DNA of 64,000 nucleotides from Arthrobacter sp. MMS18-M83 (GCF_026683955.1 NZ_CP113343.1:1798001-1862000), one strand, 5' to 3'. Counted from the stretch's first letter, positions 1 to 9,127 are shown. Made by a program: numbers and translations. The notes: generated by a model not told the origin, from the letters alone.

Positions 1-778
1 GGCGGGTTCCTTTCCCGTTCTGGGCTTGCATGAGCCGGACGGACTCGCCGCTGGTTTGGCAGAGGTGGGCGTGGTGGAGAAGCCGGTCAACGGTCGCGGT
101 GGCGATGGTTTTGGGCATGAGCTCATCGAACCCGGAGGGGTGGATGTTCGAGCTGATCGCCAGGGACCGCTTCTCGTAGGAGGCCTCCACGACGCGGTAG
201 AAGCCCTCGGCCGAGTCCGCGGAAACCGGCAGCAGGCCGATGTCATCGATGCAGATCAAATCCACGTTGGTGGCCCGGGTGATGGCTTTGTTCACGCTGT
301 CATCGATGCGGTGCCGGCGCACGAGCGCACCGAGGTCTTCCATGCTCAGCCAGGACACGGACATGCCCTGGTCGATGGCCTGCTGGCCCAAGGACTCCAG
401 CAGCAGGGTTTTGCCGGTGCCGGAGGGCCCGCACGCGATCAGGTTCTCCCGCCGCCGCACCCATTCCAGCGTCCGCAGGAACGATGTCGTTGCGGCCGGG
501 AGGGTGGACAGAGCCTCGTCCCAGACATCGAAGGTCTTCCCGGAGGGGAAACCTGCGCGTTTGCGCCGGGTGGCCAGCATCGAGGCGTTCCGACCGGTGG
601 CTTCGGCTTCGAGCAGGACACGGACGACCTCGGTGGGGTCCCAGCGCTGGGCTTTCGCGGTGGCCAGGACATCGGCGACGACGGCGCGGGCGTGCGGCAT
701 CCGGGTCGTGCGCATAAGCGCGATCACCTGCTCCACCGCCGCGTCGGTCAGGGGCGGGGACATGGTGTCAGCGCTCAT
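1..778 (-). CDS. istB: IS21-family helper ATPase IstB (partial)
   Basis: IstB is the AAA+ helper ATPase that assembles on target DNA and activates the IstA transposase. At least 259 residues are read from the ATG at 778 and the frame is still open at base 1, so the C-terminus is missing. The P-loop GPSGTGKT lies at residues 117-124, followed by a Walker B stretch (DLICIDDIG) and a sensor region reading AISSNIHPSGFDELM. The start overlaps the istA stop by 11 bases, so translation is probably coupled. A second Met at residue 6 could also be the start. Confidence 0.93.
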   Translation of the reverse strand, partial: MSADTMSPPLTDAAVEQVIALMRTTRMPHARAVVADVLATAKAQRWDPTEVVRVLLEAEATGRNASMLATRRKRAGFPSGKTFDVWDEALSTLPAATTSFLRTLEWVRRRENLIACGPSGTGKTLLLESLGQQAIDQGMSVSWLSMEDLGALVRRHRIDDSVNKAITRATNVDLICIDDIGLLPVSADSAEGFYRVVEASYEKRSLAISSNIHPSGFDELMPKTIATATVDRLLHHAHLCQTSGESVRLMQAQNGKGTR

Positions 779-2336
779 CGAGGGCTCCTTCAAAATCGCC
801 GTCAACGACTGGATCGGTGGTCGGGGCGGTCGTGGGTGTCGTGCCGAAATTCGCCCAGGAGCCGGTGCCCTGGCTCAACCATTGGCCCTGGTCGGTGACG
901 GTGCGGGTGGTGCCGGTTGTGTGGCCTGTGCCGCCGGCGGTATTGACGATGGAGCACAGGTCCTCGTGGGTGAAGCGCTGGTGCACCGCTGCCGCCCCGA
1001 GGCCCTTGTCGACCTCGCCGGCGCCCAGGACCTTGGCCAGGGTGACGGCGCGTTCCATTTTGTGCCGGATCTTCTGGGTTCCGGCAGCGGCGGCTTCCTT
1101 GAGCCAGAGCGCGGCGCCGGCGCCGATGGCCAGGAACTCTTCCTCGGCCTTGTTGGTGGGGCGGATGACCCGTTCGAGGGCACCGGACGGGGCCGGCGGG
1201 AAATGGGCGTCGATGATCGCCGGGGTCCCTGGGCGGGTGAGCTGGTGCCGTGCGACCTCCACCGGGCCGGCGTCCCCGACGTGGACGATGACGACCTCGG
1301 TCTCGGTGCCGCGGACCCAGACCATCTCACCCATCAGGGTGTGCGGGACGGAGTACCGGGACTGCTGAAAGGTGATCATGGGCGTGTTCGGCGGGACCTG
1401 GCGGGTGTGGCCGAAACTGGCCGTGACGGGGGTTTCCGGGACCGGGTGCAGCCGGGGACGTTCGAGAACGCGGAGCATGTCCTTGGGGATCTCCAGAGTG
1501 GCCCGGTGAACCCGCGAGTTCACCTCCTCCATGAACGCCTCACACGCAGCCTCCAGCTCGGCGAAGGACCGGTACTCGGGCAGCAGGTTCGTCTCTTTGG
1601 GGACGAGGTCGGCTTTGGCGATCTTGACCGCGTTCTCGACCCCGCCCTTGGAGGCCGGGTCGGCCGGGATGCACGTCTGCATGGACGTCGAATAGTGCCT
1701 GGAAAACGCCACGATCTGCGCGTTCCGCACGGGGATTCCGGCGACGTGCTCGATCGTGACCGTCTTCTCGTTGTCAGTCAAAATGTAGGTCGGGATCCCG
1801 CCGATCAGCCTAAACGTCCGGTCCAGGGCGGCGAAGACGCTCGGCATGGTCTTGTCCCGCAAGGCGATCACGATCCGGAACCGCGAGAAGGCCAGCCAAG
1901 CGACGAACAACACGGTCTTCACACCGTCAACCACGGGGCCATCCCCGTAGTCGAACTGGAGCCATAGACCCGGCTCCGGCGTCCAGGGCCGGTGCACGCG
2001 CACGTTCCGGGCCCGGTATTTGGCCTTCAGTTCAGCCAGCGTTGTCCTGGTTGTCCGCTCACACCCGGTGAACCCTAGAGCGAGGAGCTTCTCATGCACG
2101 ACATCACCGCGGATCTTCCCACGGGACTGCTCGACCCAGGAGATCATCTGCGGCAGGAACGGGTCGGTCATCCGGCCGCGGTGCCGGGCCACCGGCGCCT
2201 GCGCGCCTTCCTGACGGGCCTTCACATAAGAGCGCACCGTATTGTGTGAAACGCCGCAGATCTTCGCGGCATCCCGGTAGGACCGGGTCAAATCGTAAGC
2301 AGCTAAAATTTCCATGAACTCTCCTGGAGACTTCAT
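768..2336 (-). CDS. istA: IS21-family transposase IstA
   Basis: This is a DDE transposase of 522 residues, a normal length for IstA. An N-terminal helix-turn-helix lies near residues 18-38 (RSYRDAAKICGVSHNTVRSY). The integrase catalytic core has D129 (LQFDYGDG), D188 (LTDNEKT) and E234 (KGGVENAVK). The ATG at 2336 is chosen because GAAGGGGCT sits just upstream as a ribosome site and the protein then begins MKSPGEFMEIL; the frame is open for 66 more codons upstream without family similarity. The ribosome site lies inside one arm of a strong hairpin (2340-2411), which would limit translation of read-through messages. Confidence 0.95.
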   Translation of the reverse strand: MKSPGEFMEILAAYDLTRSYRDAAKICGVSHNTVRSYVKARQEGAQAPVARHRGRMTDPFLPQMISWVEQSRGKIRGDVVHEKLLALGFTGCERTTRTTLAELKAKYRARNVRVHRPWTPEPGLWLQFDYGDGPVVDGVKTVLFVAWLAFSRFRIVIALRDKTMPSVFAALDRTFRLIGGIPTYILTDNEKTVTIEHVAGIPVRNAQIVAFSRHYSTSMQTCIPADPASKGGVENAVKIAKADLVPKETNLLPEYRSFAELEAACEAFMEEVNSRVHRATLEIPKDMLRVLERPRLHPVPETPVTASFGHTRQVPPNTPMITFQQSRYSVPHTLMGEMVWVRGTETEVVIVHVGDAGPVEVARHQLTRPGTPAIIDAHFPPAPSGALERVIRPTNKAEEEFLAIGAGAALWLKEAAAAGTQKIRHKMERAVTLAKVLGAGEVDKGLGAAAVHQRFTHEDLCSIVNTAGGTGHTTGTTRTVTDQGQWLSQGTGSWANFGTTPTTAPTTDPVVDGDFEGALDER

Positions 2337-2339
2337 AAC

Positions 2340-2411
2340 GAGCCCCTTCCTTCCCGCAACGGGTGAAATACACGATTGGCATCGCCATTTCACCGCGGAA
2401 GGAAGGGGCTC
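2340..2411 (-). promoter_or_regulatory. Hairpin covering the istA ribosome-binding site
   Basis: Two perfect paired segments are visible: GAGCCCCTTCCTTCC at 2340-2354 pairs with 2397-2411, and GGTGAAAT at 2362-2369 pairs with 2387-2394. The arm nearest istA contains the Shine-Dalgarno sequence. A message starting outside the element would fold this structure and hide the site, as described for several insertion sequences. A message starting inside the loop would not. The regulatory role is inference. Confidence 0.7.
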
Positions 2412-2481
2412 TCCCCGTAACGACACGAGGAATGGACAAGGGGGAATCCCGGCACGCCAAGCCACCCGTAGTGGCCGACTG

Positions 2482-2576
2482 CTGTTCAAAAATGCTTGCC
2501 GCCGCTGGTCAAAACCACTGCCGCGAACGGTCAATCAGTTTTGCCGTCTCCGGTCAGTTTAAAGTTGCCGCTTACA
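2482..2576. repeat. Four iterated end repeats of the IS21 element
   Basis: Four direct copies of a motif close to GGTCAAA(n5)TTGCCG lie at about 2482-2502, 2506-2524, 2528-2548 and 2551-2576, spaced 22-24 bases apart in one orientation. The outermost copy forms the element end. IS21 elements are known to carry multiple transposase-binding sites at their ends, so these are the likely IstA sites. Confidence 0.75.
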
Positions 2577-2577
2577 G

Positions 2578-3504
2578 ATGTTTCGTCCGGGAATCGAGCG
2601 AATCAATGTTGTGATCTGGTCACCGGCCATCGGCGTGCTTCGATCTACTTTGGCCTTCGCAAGTTTCCTGACGCTCAGCGCGACGCCAACCGCCAGCCTA
2701 TTCCAGCCCCTGTGGGGTATCGGCCTCCAACCAGCATGCAAGGGAATCAACGCACTCAACCTCTTCTGTGCCTTTGGACCTAACAACCTCGATCTATCGA
2801 AGTGGGTCGCGCTTGGACTGCTGCTCTTGGTCATGTCGGGGTACTTTCCACAGGCCACCTCCTTGATGCACTACTGGATCTCATTCTCCGTGTTCAATGG
2901 GATAGCCATTCCCGACGGAGGAGATCAAATCACCGTCGTGTTGACCCTCCTACTAATACCCATCTGCATGACCGACCCGCGCCGGAACCATTGGTCGGCC
3001 GCGCCCAATTCCACGATCTCGACAGGCTGGCGACGCGGATGGGCCATCGCGGGCTTGATAGGCGTCAAGATTCAGGTATCGATCTTGTATTTGCAGTCTT
3101 GCATCGAAAAAACCGCGCAAACCGAGTGGGCAACTGGAAACAACCTCTATTACACCGCTTCAGGCGTGTTCGGCTTCTCCGATCCCGTCAGAGTCCTACT
3201 GGCGCCGCTGCTTGAACATGAAGCCACCGTCAGTTTTCTAACCTGGTCAGTCCTGGCACTCGAGTTCGCCCTTGGGGTGACCCTGGTGACCCCCGTTGTG
3301 TGGCGCCCTTACCTATTCCTTTTGGCGGCACTCTTCCATGCCGGAATCGCACTCCTCATGGGACTGTGGAGTTTCGCCCTGGCCATGATCGCCGCAGACC
3401 TCATTCTGACACTCCCCCTTACGAGCGTTGCCTTCAGCCCCGGGTTTTCACTGAACGGGATCAGACCTGCTCCCGGGATTAGTCGAAGGAATCGGCCGAC
3501 CTGA
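2578..3504 (+). CDS. SdpB-like antimicrobial-peptide-system membrane protein
   Basis: The 308-residue protein has several hydrophobic segments and the pattern of SdpB-type HTTM-domain proteins, which help process sporulation-delaying-type peptide toxins. Recognisable parts are the first membrane segment around residues 14-45, IPDGGDQITVVLTLLLIP near residue 115, TDPRRNHW, and the NNLYYTASGVFGF segment near residue 195. The ATG lies one base beyond the IS21 end, so the natural start may have been upstream and lost; no ribosome site of its own is visible. An SdpA-type partner would be expected in front but the IS occupies that place. No obvious SdpC-type toxin follows. The family call rests on remembered sequence pattern. 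Confidence 0.62.
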   Translation: MFRPGIERINVVIWSPAIGVLRSTLAFASFLTLSATPTASLFQPLWGIGLQPACKGINALNLFCAFGPNNLDLSKWVALGLLLLVMSGYFPQATSLMHYWISFSVFNGIAIPDGGDQITVVLTLLLIPICMTDPRRNHWSAAPNSTISTGWRRGWAIAGLIGVKIQVSILYLQSCIEKTAQTEWATGNNLYYTASGVFGFSDPVRVLLAPLLEHEATVSFLTWSVLALEFALGVTLVTPVVWRPYLFLLAALFHAGIALLMGLWSFALAMIAADLILTLPLTSVAFSPGFSLNGIRPAPGISRRNRPT

Positions 3505-3576
3505 CGAGGAGCAGTTTGCAGGTTCCAGCGCATCGTTCGCTTCCGCGGTTCGTCGTCTCTCTTAGGTAGTTGTTTT

Positions 3577-3735
3577 ATGAAATTCCTGACCCTCTCAGCG
3601 GCGGTCATCTTCTCGGTCGTCGCCATCATTGCGTTCTCGAGCAACCTGGCAACGGGGATCTGGTCCCTGGCCGCGGCTGGAGCGACCCTTGCGACGTGGT
3701 CCGTCTACAGGGCGGCGCTGCTGCGTCGTAGGTAA
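3577..3735 (+). CDS. Small two-segment membrane protein, 52 residues
   Basis: A short frame reads MKFLTLSAAVIFSVVAII and continues to RAALLRRR. It has two hydrophobic stretches (residues 3-20 and about 24-45) and a positively charged tail. It starts 72 bases after the SdpB-like gene in the same direction and could belong to that unit, for example as an immunity-like or accessory peptide, but nothing in the sequence proves this. I do not recognise a family. No strong Shine-Dalgarno is visible. Confidence 0.45.
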   Translation: MKFLTLSAAVIFSVVAIIAFSSNLATGIWSLAAAGATLATWSVYRAALLRRR

Positions 3736-3767
3736 AGGTTGAGAGTTCTTCTGCCTAGACTTGCGGG

Positions 3768-4991
3768 ATGACGACGTATGAGGACGACCGAACTGCTCTG
3801 GCCGTTGATGAAGCCCCCGACGATATCGACGAATCCATTGATTCCGCGTTACCTGCGGAACTAAGCGCCGAGACATTATCGGGACTTGTTTCTTACACTC
3901 TTGACTGGAGCGTGCAGTCTCTGCTCGAGCGCATCGGCAAAACCTTTGATATCAACCCCAGCTTTCAGCGACGCGATGCTTGGTCCAGCGACCGAAAGAG
4001 TCTCTACATTGAGTCTCTACTTCTCGGATTGCCCGTTCCCCAGATTGTTCTGGCTGAGGATCCAACGGCGAAAGGGCGATTCATTGTATTGGACGGGAAA
4101 CAAAGACTCGTAACGATGAAGCAGTTCGCCGCTCCCGACGAACACTTCAAGTCATTCAAGCTCAAAGGGTTGCAGTTCGTGCCGGAACTCAGCAACATGT
4201 CTTACGAGAACTTGCAAGAGTCTCCAATGTATTCCGAGTACGCAGATGGCTTCCTCGCGCAACCAATCAGGACAATCGTGATTCGCAATTGGGGAAGTCC
4301 TGCGGTTCTCTACAACATCTTTGTGCGACTGAATCAAGGCAGTCTTTCGCTGTCGCCGCAGGAACTACGCCAAGCCCTCTATCCTAACGACTTCACTCGG
4401 TGGATCAATACACGGTCCGCTCAAAGCGGTCTGATTCACCAGGCCCGCAGGATCAAGTCTGAAGATTTTCGGATGCGAGATGCGGAGATGCTTCTCCGTT
4501 TCATCGCCTTCAAGGAATCCCTCGAAGATTACTCCGGAAACTTGCGGCAATTCCTGGATGCAGCGTGCGAAATCGGCCAGACCGCTTTGGAGAAAGAAGG
4601 GGAATGGTATCTGGAGGAGCTTGCCGTTGCATGTGAATTGGCCATACAAAGGACCTTCACGATCTTTGGTAGCAACGCATTTCTGCGGTTCGAGGACGAC
4701 GCGTATAACCGACGGTTCAACATAGCCGTATTCGATGTCATGACGGCAGTGCTCTCGGATTCGCAGCTGGACGACAGCGTGGTTGAGCACCACGCATCGG
4801 CAATTGAGGGGGCGTACAAGGATCTGTGCGTGAACGATCCGGACTTCCAGGCGGCACTCAAGGCAAGCACGAAGACCATAAAGGCTACCGCTGGGCGAAT
4901 CCAGAAATTCGGTGAGCAGGTGGAAGCCATCACGGGTAGGACCCTGGACATTACGTCTCGGGCTGTCATTCTGGCCATGAAGGCGAAGTAA
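3768..4991 (+). CDS. DUF262 (GmrSD/ParB-like NTPase fold) protein
   Basis: The 407-residue protein has the DUF262 signature: FQRRDAW at residues 66-72, LLGLPVPQI near 85-93, the nucleotide-site motif DGKQR at 109-113, and an IFVRLNQGSLSLSPQELRQALY segment typical of the family. DUF262 proteins include the GmrS/GmrD restriction enzymes and many uncharacterised defence-island proteins. The C-terminal DUF1524 HNH nuclease domain of full-length GmrSD is absent, so any nuclease must come from a partner. The HEPN-type gene starts only 5 bases after its stop. Third codon positions are visibly richer in A/T than in genes right of 10.7 kb, which suggests transfer. Confidence 0.88.
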   Translation: MTTYEDDRTALAVDEAPDDIDESIDSALPAELSAETLSGLVSYTLDWSVQSLLERIGKTFDINPSFQRRDAWSSDRKSLYIESLLLGLPVPQIVLAEDPTAKGRFIVLDGKQRLVTMKQFAAPDEHFKSFKLKGLQFVPELSNMSYENLQESPMYSEYADGFLAQPIRTIVIRNWGSPAVLYNIFVRLNQGSLSLSPQELRQALYPNDFTRWINTRSAQSGLIHQARRIKSEDFRMRDAEMLLRFIAFKESLEDYSGNLRQFLDAACEIGQTALEKEGEWYLEELAVACELAIQRTFTIFGSNAFLRFEDDAYNRRFNIAVFDVMTAVLSDSQLDDSVVEHHASAIEGAYKDLCVNDPDFQAALKASTKTIKATAGRIQKFGEQVEAITGRTLDITSRAVILAMKAK

Positions 4992-4996
4992 GCCTG

Positions 4997-5605
4997 ATGC
5001 CATCCTCGCTATATGCCAGTCTTCAACAGAAGATTGGTGACCTAAAGGCATGCTTTATCGTTGAACGCCACGACATTTCTGACTACGAGTCCAATGATCA
5101 CAGGAAGGCGGTGGCATTCGTCCTCTTGGCAAGTGCCGAACTGGAAGCATACGTAGAAGAGCGATGCAAGAAGGCTGCGAATGAGGCATTCGACCGACTG
5201 GACAAGAATCAGCCGACAACGGCCGGTCGAGGTATTGTCATGTGGGCCATCATCCGCAAATCCTCCGAACCACATCCTTTCGACTTAGCGGACGTGCAAC
5301 TCCACAGGGAGCGGTTTTCCGAGATACGCAGGTCATACGTAACCAGCGCCGCTAAGAGTCACGGAATCGACGACAAAGATTTTAAGGCGCTCGCCTACCC
5401 GCTTGGCTTTAGGCCAGGGGATATCCCAGAGCAATTATTCGACTTGCTCAAAGAACTTTCGCAGGATCGCAACCCGGCTGCACACGGACCGGTGAATCGC
5501 GCTAAACGCTTGACCGAGCCCAAGGAGGAATGGACTCGGTTCTCAAAGATACTGGAGTTGTTGCTCGTCTTCGATACAAGGGTCGAGGATCTCGTTAAGG
5601 GTTGA
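4997..5605 (+). CDS. HEPN-like putative RNase, partner of DUF262 protein
   Basis: This 202-residue protein is mainly helical and contains RNPAAH at residues 158-163, which fits the R-x4-H catalytic motif of HEPN ribonucleases, in a C-terminal position as in RiboL-PSP and MAE_28990-type HEPN families. An N-terminal conserved-looking helix (AFVLLASAELEAYVEER, about 40-57) matches the first HEPN helix. It follows the DUF262 gene with a 5-base gap, so the two are surely co-transcribed. HEPN RNases commonly act as toxins or effectors in abortive infection; here DUF262 may be the sensor or regulator. That role is inference. Confidence 0.75.
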   Translation: MPSSLYASLQQKIGDLKACFIVERHDISDYESNDHRKAVAFVLLASAELEAYVEERCKKAANEAFDRLDKNQPTTAGRGIVMWAIIRKSSEPHPFDLADVQLHRERFSEIRRSYVTSAAKSHGIDDKDFKALAYPLGFRPGDIPEQLFDLLKELSQDRNPAAHGPVNRAKRLTEPKEEWTRFSKILELLLVFDTRVEDLVKG

Positions 5606-5830
5606 GCAGGACATGGTGTTTGGCTACCCGAAGCTGCGCCACGCTCCTGCCCCCTCGGATGTCGTTGACTGGCCCTGAATTTCGCGGGAGTGGTGAGGAA
5701 CGCAGCCAAGGTCAGACTGCTCACGGCAAGGAGACCCCGGGAATCTCGCGGATTCCAGAATCCTGCCCTCTAGCGGTGAGGGGCCCGACCTCCCGATCAT
5801 GACGGGTTACCGGCTCGGCAACCGGGGACC

Positions 5831-8800
5831 TCATTGGGCCACCGCAGCCGCAGCAGCGAATACGTCCCCCGGCATCGATCGGTGTAGCTTCCAGGTGATC
5901 GCGATCGGCTTCTCCCGGGAATGCTGGACGTAGTCCACTTGACCAATGCAGGTGTACGGAACGGTTAGGCCCGTCTCATCCTCGGCTGTGTCACGCGTGA
6001 ACAGGACAATGTTTGATCCATGGCTGGATCGGTTCAGGTAGCGCCTTCCGGTTGGGCTGGCGGGCGACGTCGCGTTCTGCGACTCCCAATGAAACAGTTC
6101 AGGGCTGATGGCGTAGTCCTTGTACATGGTGGTCGCTGAATGGTTCTTCTCGTCCTTGTTGAGCGTCACGAAGAATGCATCCGTTGACGTGGCCGGGCAC
6201 CAGGCGACGCCCTCGCGGTGCTGTACGTTCTTGCCCAGATCCAATGACCCAAATTGCAGCGCTGCCAGCACTTCTTCACGCCGGTACGTGGCATGGGTCA
6301 GCAGTGGAATGTGTTGCAGACCCGCACCCAGTCCCTTTGCCGCATGTTTGGAGCGGGCAACTCCAAGCTTCACAAGCTGACGGATCTCACTGCAGACAAA
6401 CTCGTAACGGCGCAGGCAGTCCAGGCCGTCGTCATACGTCTCAAAACCGCCGGCGTCGTCCCACAGGGTGTAGAAGAGCATCCTTGCGAAGGTTTGCTTC
6501 CGTGCGCCGAGCTCCGAGTAGCGGGGCGCGTCCGAGCCAACGAGCATCGAGTAGGCCTCAGCTCGCTCAGGATCGTCCACATGGAGCAGGCGCACCATCC
6601 GACTAAGGAGCTTCTTCTCCTCGTCACTGGACAGCTCGTGGGTCTTGCCTCTCAGCGCCGACTCAAGCGGGGAGAATCCCTCAATCAGCTGAGCTTGTCT
6701 GAGGTAGCCAGTCCAAGAGTCCTTCGTCGAGCGGTAAACCCTCTTAAGCTCATTGCCTGACCTTTGAAGGTATGTCTCCAACTCGAGCTCTCCGTAGGAA
6801 GCAATGTCCCTGACAAGGTCAGAGCGGTTGAAGCGCAGCTGGGCCTTGATGTTCTCTAGAACCACACCCTGCGCCACCCGGTCCAAGACGATCTGAGATC
6901 CGGACGGCAGATATGGGAACTCGTCTTCCACGGCCTTCTCCAGCTCTTTACGGCCGTAGCCGGTCAGTGCGCGATACCTCAAGTCAAAGCGGAACTCACG
7001 ACGCTGCTGGCCAATGAAGTCCAGGACCGTCAGGACCGCCTTATCCTCTGAGCGTCGCAGCCCGCGGCCTAGCTGCTGCAAGAAGATCGTGGCACTCTGA
7101 GTAGGCCGAAGCAGCAGAATCGTATCCACCTCGGGCAGGTCAAGGCCCTCATTGAACAGGTCCACCGCGAAGATGCAGTTGACCGTGCGGTCCCGCAACC
7201 GCTGCAGCGCAAGGGCACGTTCGTCGTCGTCGGTTTGTCCTGAAACGGCAACGGAGGCGATGCCTGCGCGGTTGAAGACCTCCGCCATGTAGTGGGCGTG
7301 CTGGACCGAGACGCAGAAGCCGATAGCACGCATGTCGTTCGTGCTCGTGACCTTGTCCCGCAGCTCGCGGATCACCTTGCCCGCGCGAGCCTCATTGCCC
7401 GTGTACAAGGCATCAAGCTGCGTGACGTCGTAACTGCCGCGCTTCCATTCCAGGCGGCTGAGGTCTACGTCGTCCGAAACGCCAAAGTAATGGAAAGGAA
7501 CCAGCAGATCCGCATCCAACGCGTCCCAAAGCCGCAGTTCGCTGGCCCTCCGGCCGTCGAAGAACTGCTTGGCGACGTCGACGCCGTCCCCGCGTTCCGG
7601 CGTCGCGGTTAGACCGAGCAACTCCTGCGGTTGGAGGTGGTCAATAAGTCTGCGGTAAGTTGGCGCGTGCGCATGGTGAAACTCGTCAATGACGACGACG
7701 TCAAAGTCATCGGGCGCTACCTTATCGACGCCGAGCGCGGCTAGTGACTGGACGCTGGCGAAGACATGTTTCCAGTCGTTGGGCTTGTGATCGCCGACGA
7801 GCAGTTCGCCGAAAGAACCCTTTTGCATCACGTCGCGGTAGGTGCGCAGGGACTGCTTGAGGATCTCCTGTCGGTGCGCGACGAAAAGCAAGGTGAGGTC
7901 CCGTCCGGTTGAGTCGCAAAGCCGCTTGTAGTCCAGGGCCGCGATCACCGTCTTGCCGGTGCCAGTGGCCGCAACAAGCAAATTCCGGTGGTAACCCTTG
8001 TCCCGCTCGGCTTCCAGATCCTCCAGCATCTCCACCTGGTGGAGGAAGGGTTGAACTTCTAGTCCTGTTGCAGCGTCCGGGGCCGCAGTGAGCCGGCCAC
8101 CGTTTCGGGCGAGAGCGGTATCGAGCTTCTCTGCGTCGCGGTCCGGGTCGTAGCTTTGAAAGGCACGCTGTTCCCAGTAACTGTCGAAGGTGACCTCGAA
8201 CTTCTTGAGAAGTTCCGGCGTTGAGACTGCGCTGAGCCGGACGTTCCATTCCAGTCCGTCCAAAAGCGCCGCTCTACTCAGGTTTGAGCTGCCGACGTAG
8301 GCGGTATGGAAGCCGGAGTTCCGGCGGAGAAGCCAAGCCTTAGCGTGCAGCCGGGTGGATTGGGTTTCGTAACTGATTTTCACCTCGGCGCCGTATCGCC
8401 TGACGAGTTCGTCGATGGCGCGGCGTTCAGTGGCCCCCATGTACGTAGTGGTGATGACGCGGAACCTGACACCGCGGTCTCTCAGTTGTTCGAGGGCGGG
8501 CTCAAGAAGGCGCAGGCCGGTCCATCGGATGAAGGCGCACAGGAGATCCACGGTGTCGGCTGATTCGATTTCAGCTCGTAATTCACCCGCCAGGTTCGGG
8601 TCGTCCTTGCAATTGGTAAGGAGAGCGGAGTCACTGAGCTTGGTCGTCGGACGGCGAAGGTTGCGGCGTTTGAGGGTGTCCGGCGGATGGAGGGAACGGA
8701 GCTGGGTGGGTCCGTCTGTGATGGTGTCACCGTGTTTGAGTTCCCGTAGGAGTCGGTTGGCCAGGGCGACCCTTTCGTCTGGCATGGCGTTTGTGAGGGC

Positions 8801-9049
8801 GACGCGCACGACGTCGGCGACGTGACGGCAGAGGATATCCGGCGCTTCGTCCTCACCTATCTGCTCAAAGGCGGCATGGAACTCCGGTGCTGCTCTCAGG
8901 CGCGCATCGAGCGCGTCGGTCTTGATTAGCTCATACAGTCCTTGATGCAGCGGCTCTGCTGCCAATCCCCCATCGAATGTAGTCACTTTGCCAGGGTATT
9001 GGTTTGGAGGACTTTGGTCCAAAGAAGTTGTTGCCAGCCCACCTGCCAC
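5831..9049 (-). CDS. PLD-nuclease/superfamily 2 helicase/DUF3427 fusion
   Basis: The 1072-residue protein has three parts. A phospholipase-D-type nuclease half-site lies near residues 165-270, with H235 and K237 in RLHAKAWL and a following GSSNLSRAAL. A superfamily 2 helicase follows, with ATGTGKT at 361-367, DEFHH at 455-459, LTATPER at 480-486 and a QLGRGLRR motif VI. The C-terminal DUF3427 region ends in a domain reading NIVLFTRDTAEDETGL. Such fusions are frequent in defence and restriction-like islands, where they may process or cut foreign DNA. The frame opens with GTG at 9049; a second GTG at residue 22 (before TTFDGGLAAE) is an equally plausible start, since neither has a clear ribosome site. 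Confidence 0.85.
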   Translation of the reverse strand: MAGGLATTSLDQSPPNQYPGKVTTFDGGLAAEPLHQGLYELIKTDALDARLRAAPEFHAAFEQIGEDEAPDILCRHVADVVRVALTNAMPDERVALANRLLRELKHGDTITDGPTQLRSLHPPDTLKRRNLRRPTTKLSDSALLTNCKDDPNLAGELRAEIESADTVDLLCAFIRWTGLRLLEPALEQLRDRGVRFRVITTTYMGATERRAIDELVRRYGAEVKISYETQSTRLHAKAWLLRRNSGFHTAYVGSSNLSRAALLDGLEWNVRLSAVSTPELLKKFEVTFDSYWEQRAFQSYDPDRDAEKLDTALARNGGRLTAAPDAATGLEVQPFLHQVEMLEDLEAERDKGYHRNLLVAATGTGKTVIAALDYKRLCDSTGRDLTLLFVAHRQEILKQSLRTYRDVMQKGSFGELLVGDHKPNDWKHVFASVQSLAALGVDKVAPDDFDVVVIDEFHHAHAPTYRRLIDHLQPQELLGLTATPERGDGVDVAKQFFDGRRASELRLWDALDADLLVPFHYFGVSDDVDLSRLEWKRGSYDVTQLDALYTGNEARAGKVIRELRDKVTSTNDMRAIGFCVSVQHAHYMAEVFNRAGIASVAVSGQTDDDERALALQRLRDRTVNCIFAVDLFNEGLDLPEVDTILLLRPTQSATIFLQQLGRGLRRSEDKAVLTVLDFIGQQRREFRFDLRYRALTGYGRKELEKAVEDEFPYLPSGSQIVLDRVAQGVVLENIKAQLRFNRSDLVRDIASYGELELETYLQRSGNELKRVYRSTKDSWTGYLRQAQLIEGFSPLESALRGKTHELSSDEEKKLLSRMVRLLHVDDPERAEAYSMLVGSDAPRYSELGARKQTFARMLFYTLWDDAGGFETYDDGLDCLRRYEFVCSEIRQLVKLGVARSKHAAKGLGAGLQHIPLLTHATYRREEVLAALQFGSLDLGKNVQHREGVAWCPATSTDAFFVTLNKDEKNHSATTMYKDYAISPELFHWESQNATSPASPTGRRYLNRSSHGSNIVLFTRDTAEDETGLTVPYTCIGQVDYVQHSREKPIAITWKLHRSMPGDVFAAAAAVAQ

Positions 9050-9127
9050 ACATTTATTGTCACGGGTCAGCCCTAGTCTCAGACTGAAAGGTATCGTTTC
9101 ATTTATTCAGCATGCTGGGGGCAAATC

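Larger units (their letters stand above)
1..2576 (-). mobile_element. IS21-family insertion sequence, cut by the left window edge
   Basis: The element carries istA and istB reading leftward, overlapping by 11 bases as is usual in this family. Its right end is placed at 2576, because the minus strand there begins TGTAAGCGGCAAC, a TG-starting end of the IS21 type, and because four copies of a related motif follow inward. The left end and any target duplication lie outside the window. The DDE residues of IstA and the P-loop of IstB are present, so the visible part looks intact. The end abuts an SdpB-like gene, so the element probably landed at the front of that gene or operon. Confidence 0.88.

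Noticed and set aside
240..1967. Long plus-strand frame opposite istA/istB
   Set aside because: It has no family similarity and is the antisense shadow of two well-supported IS genes.
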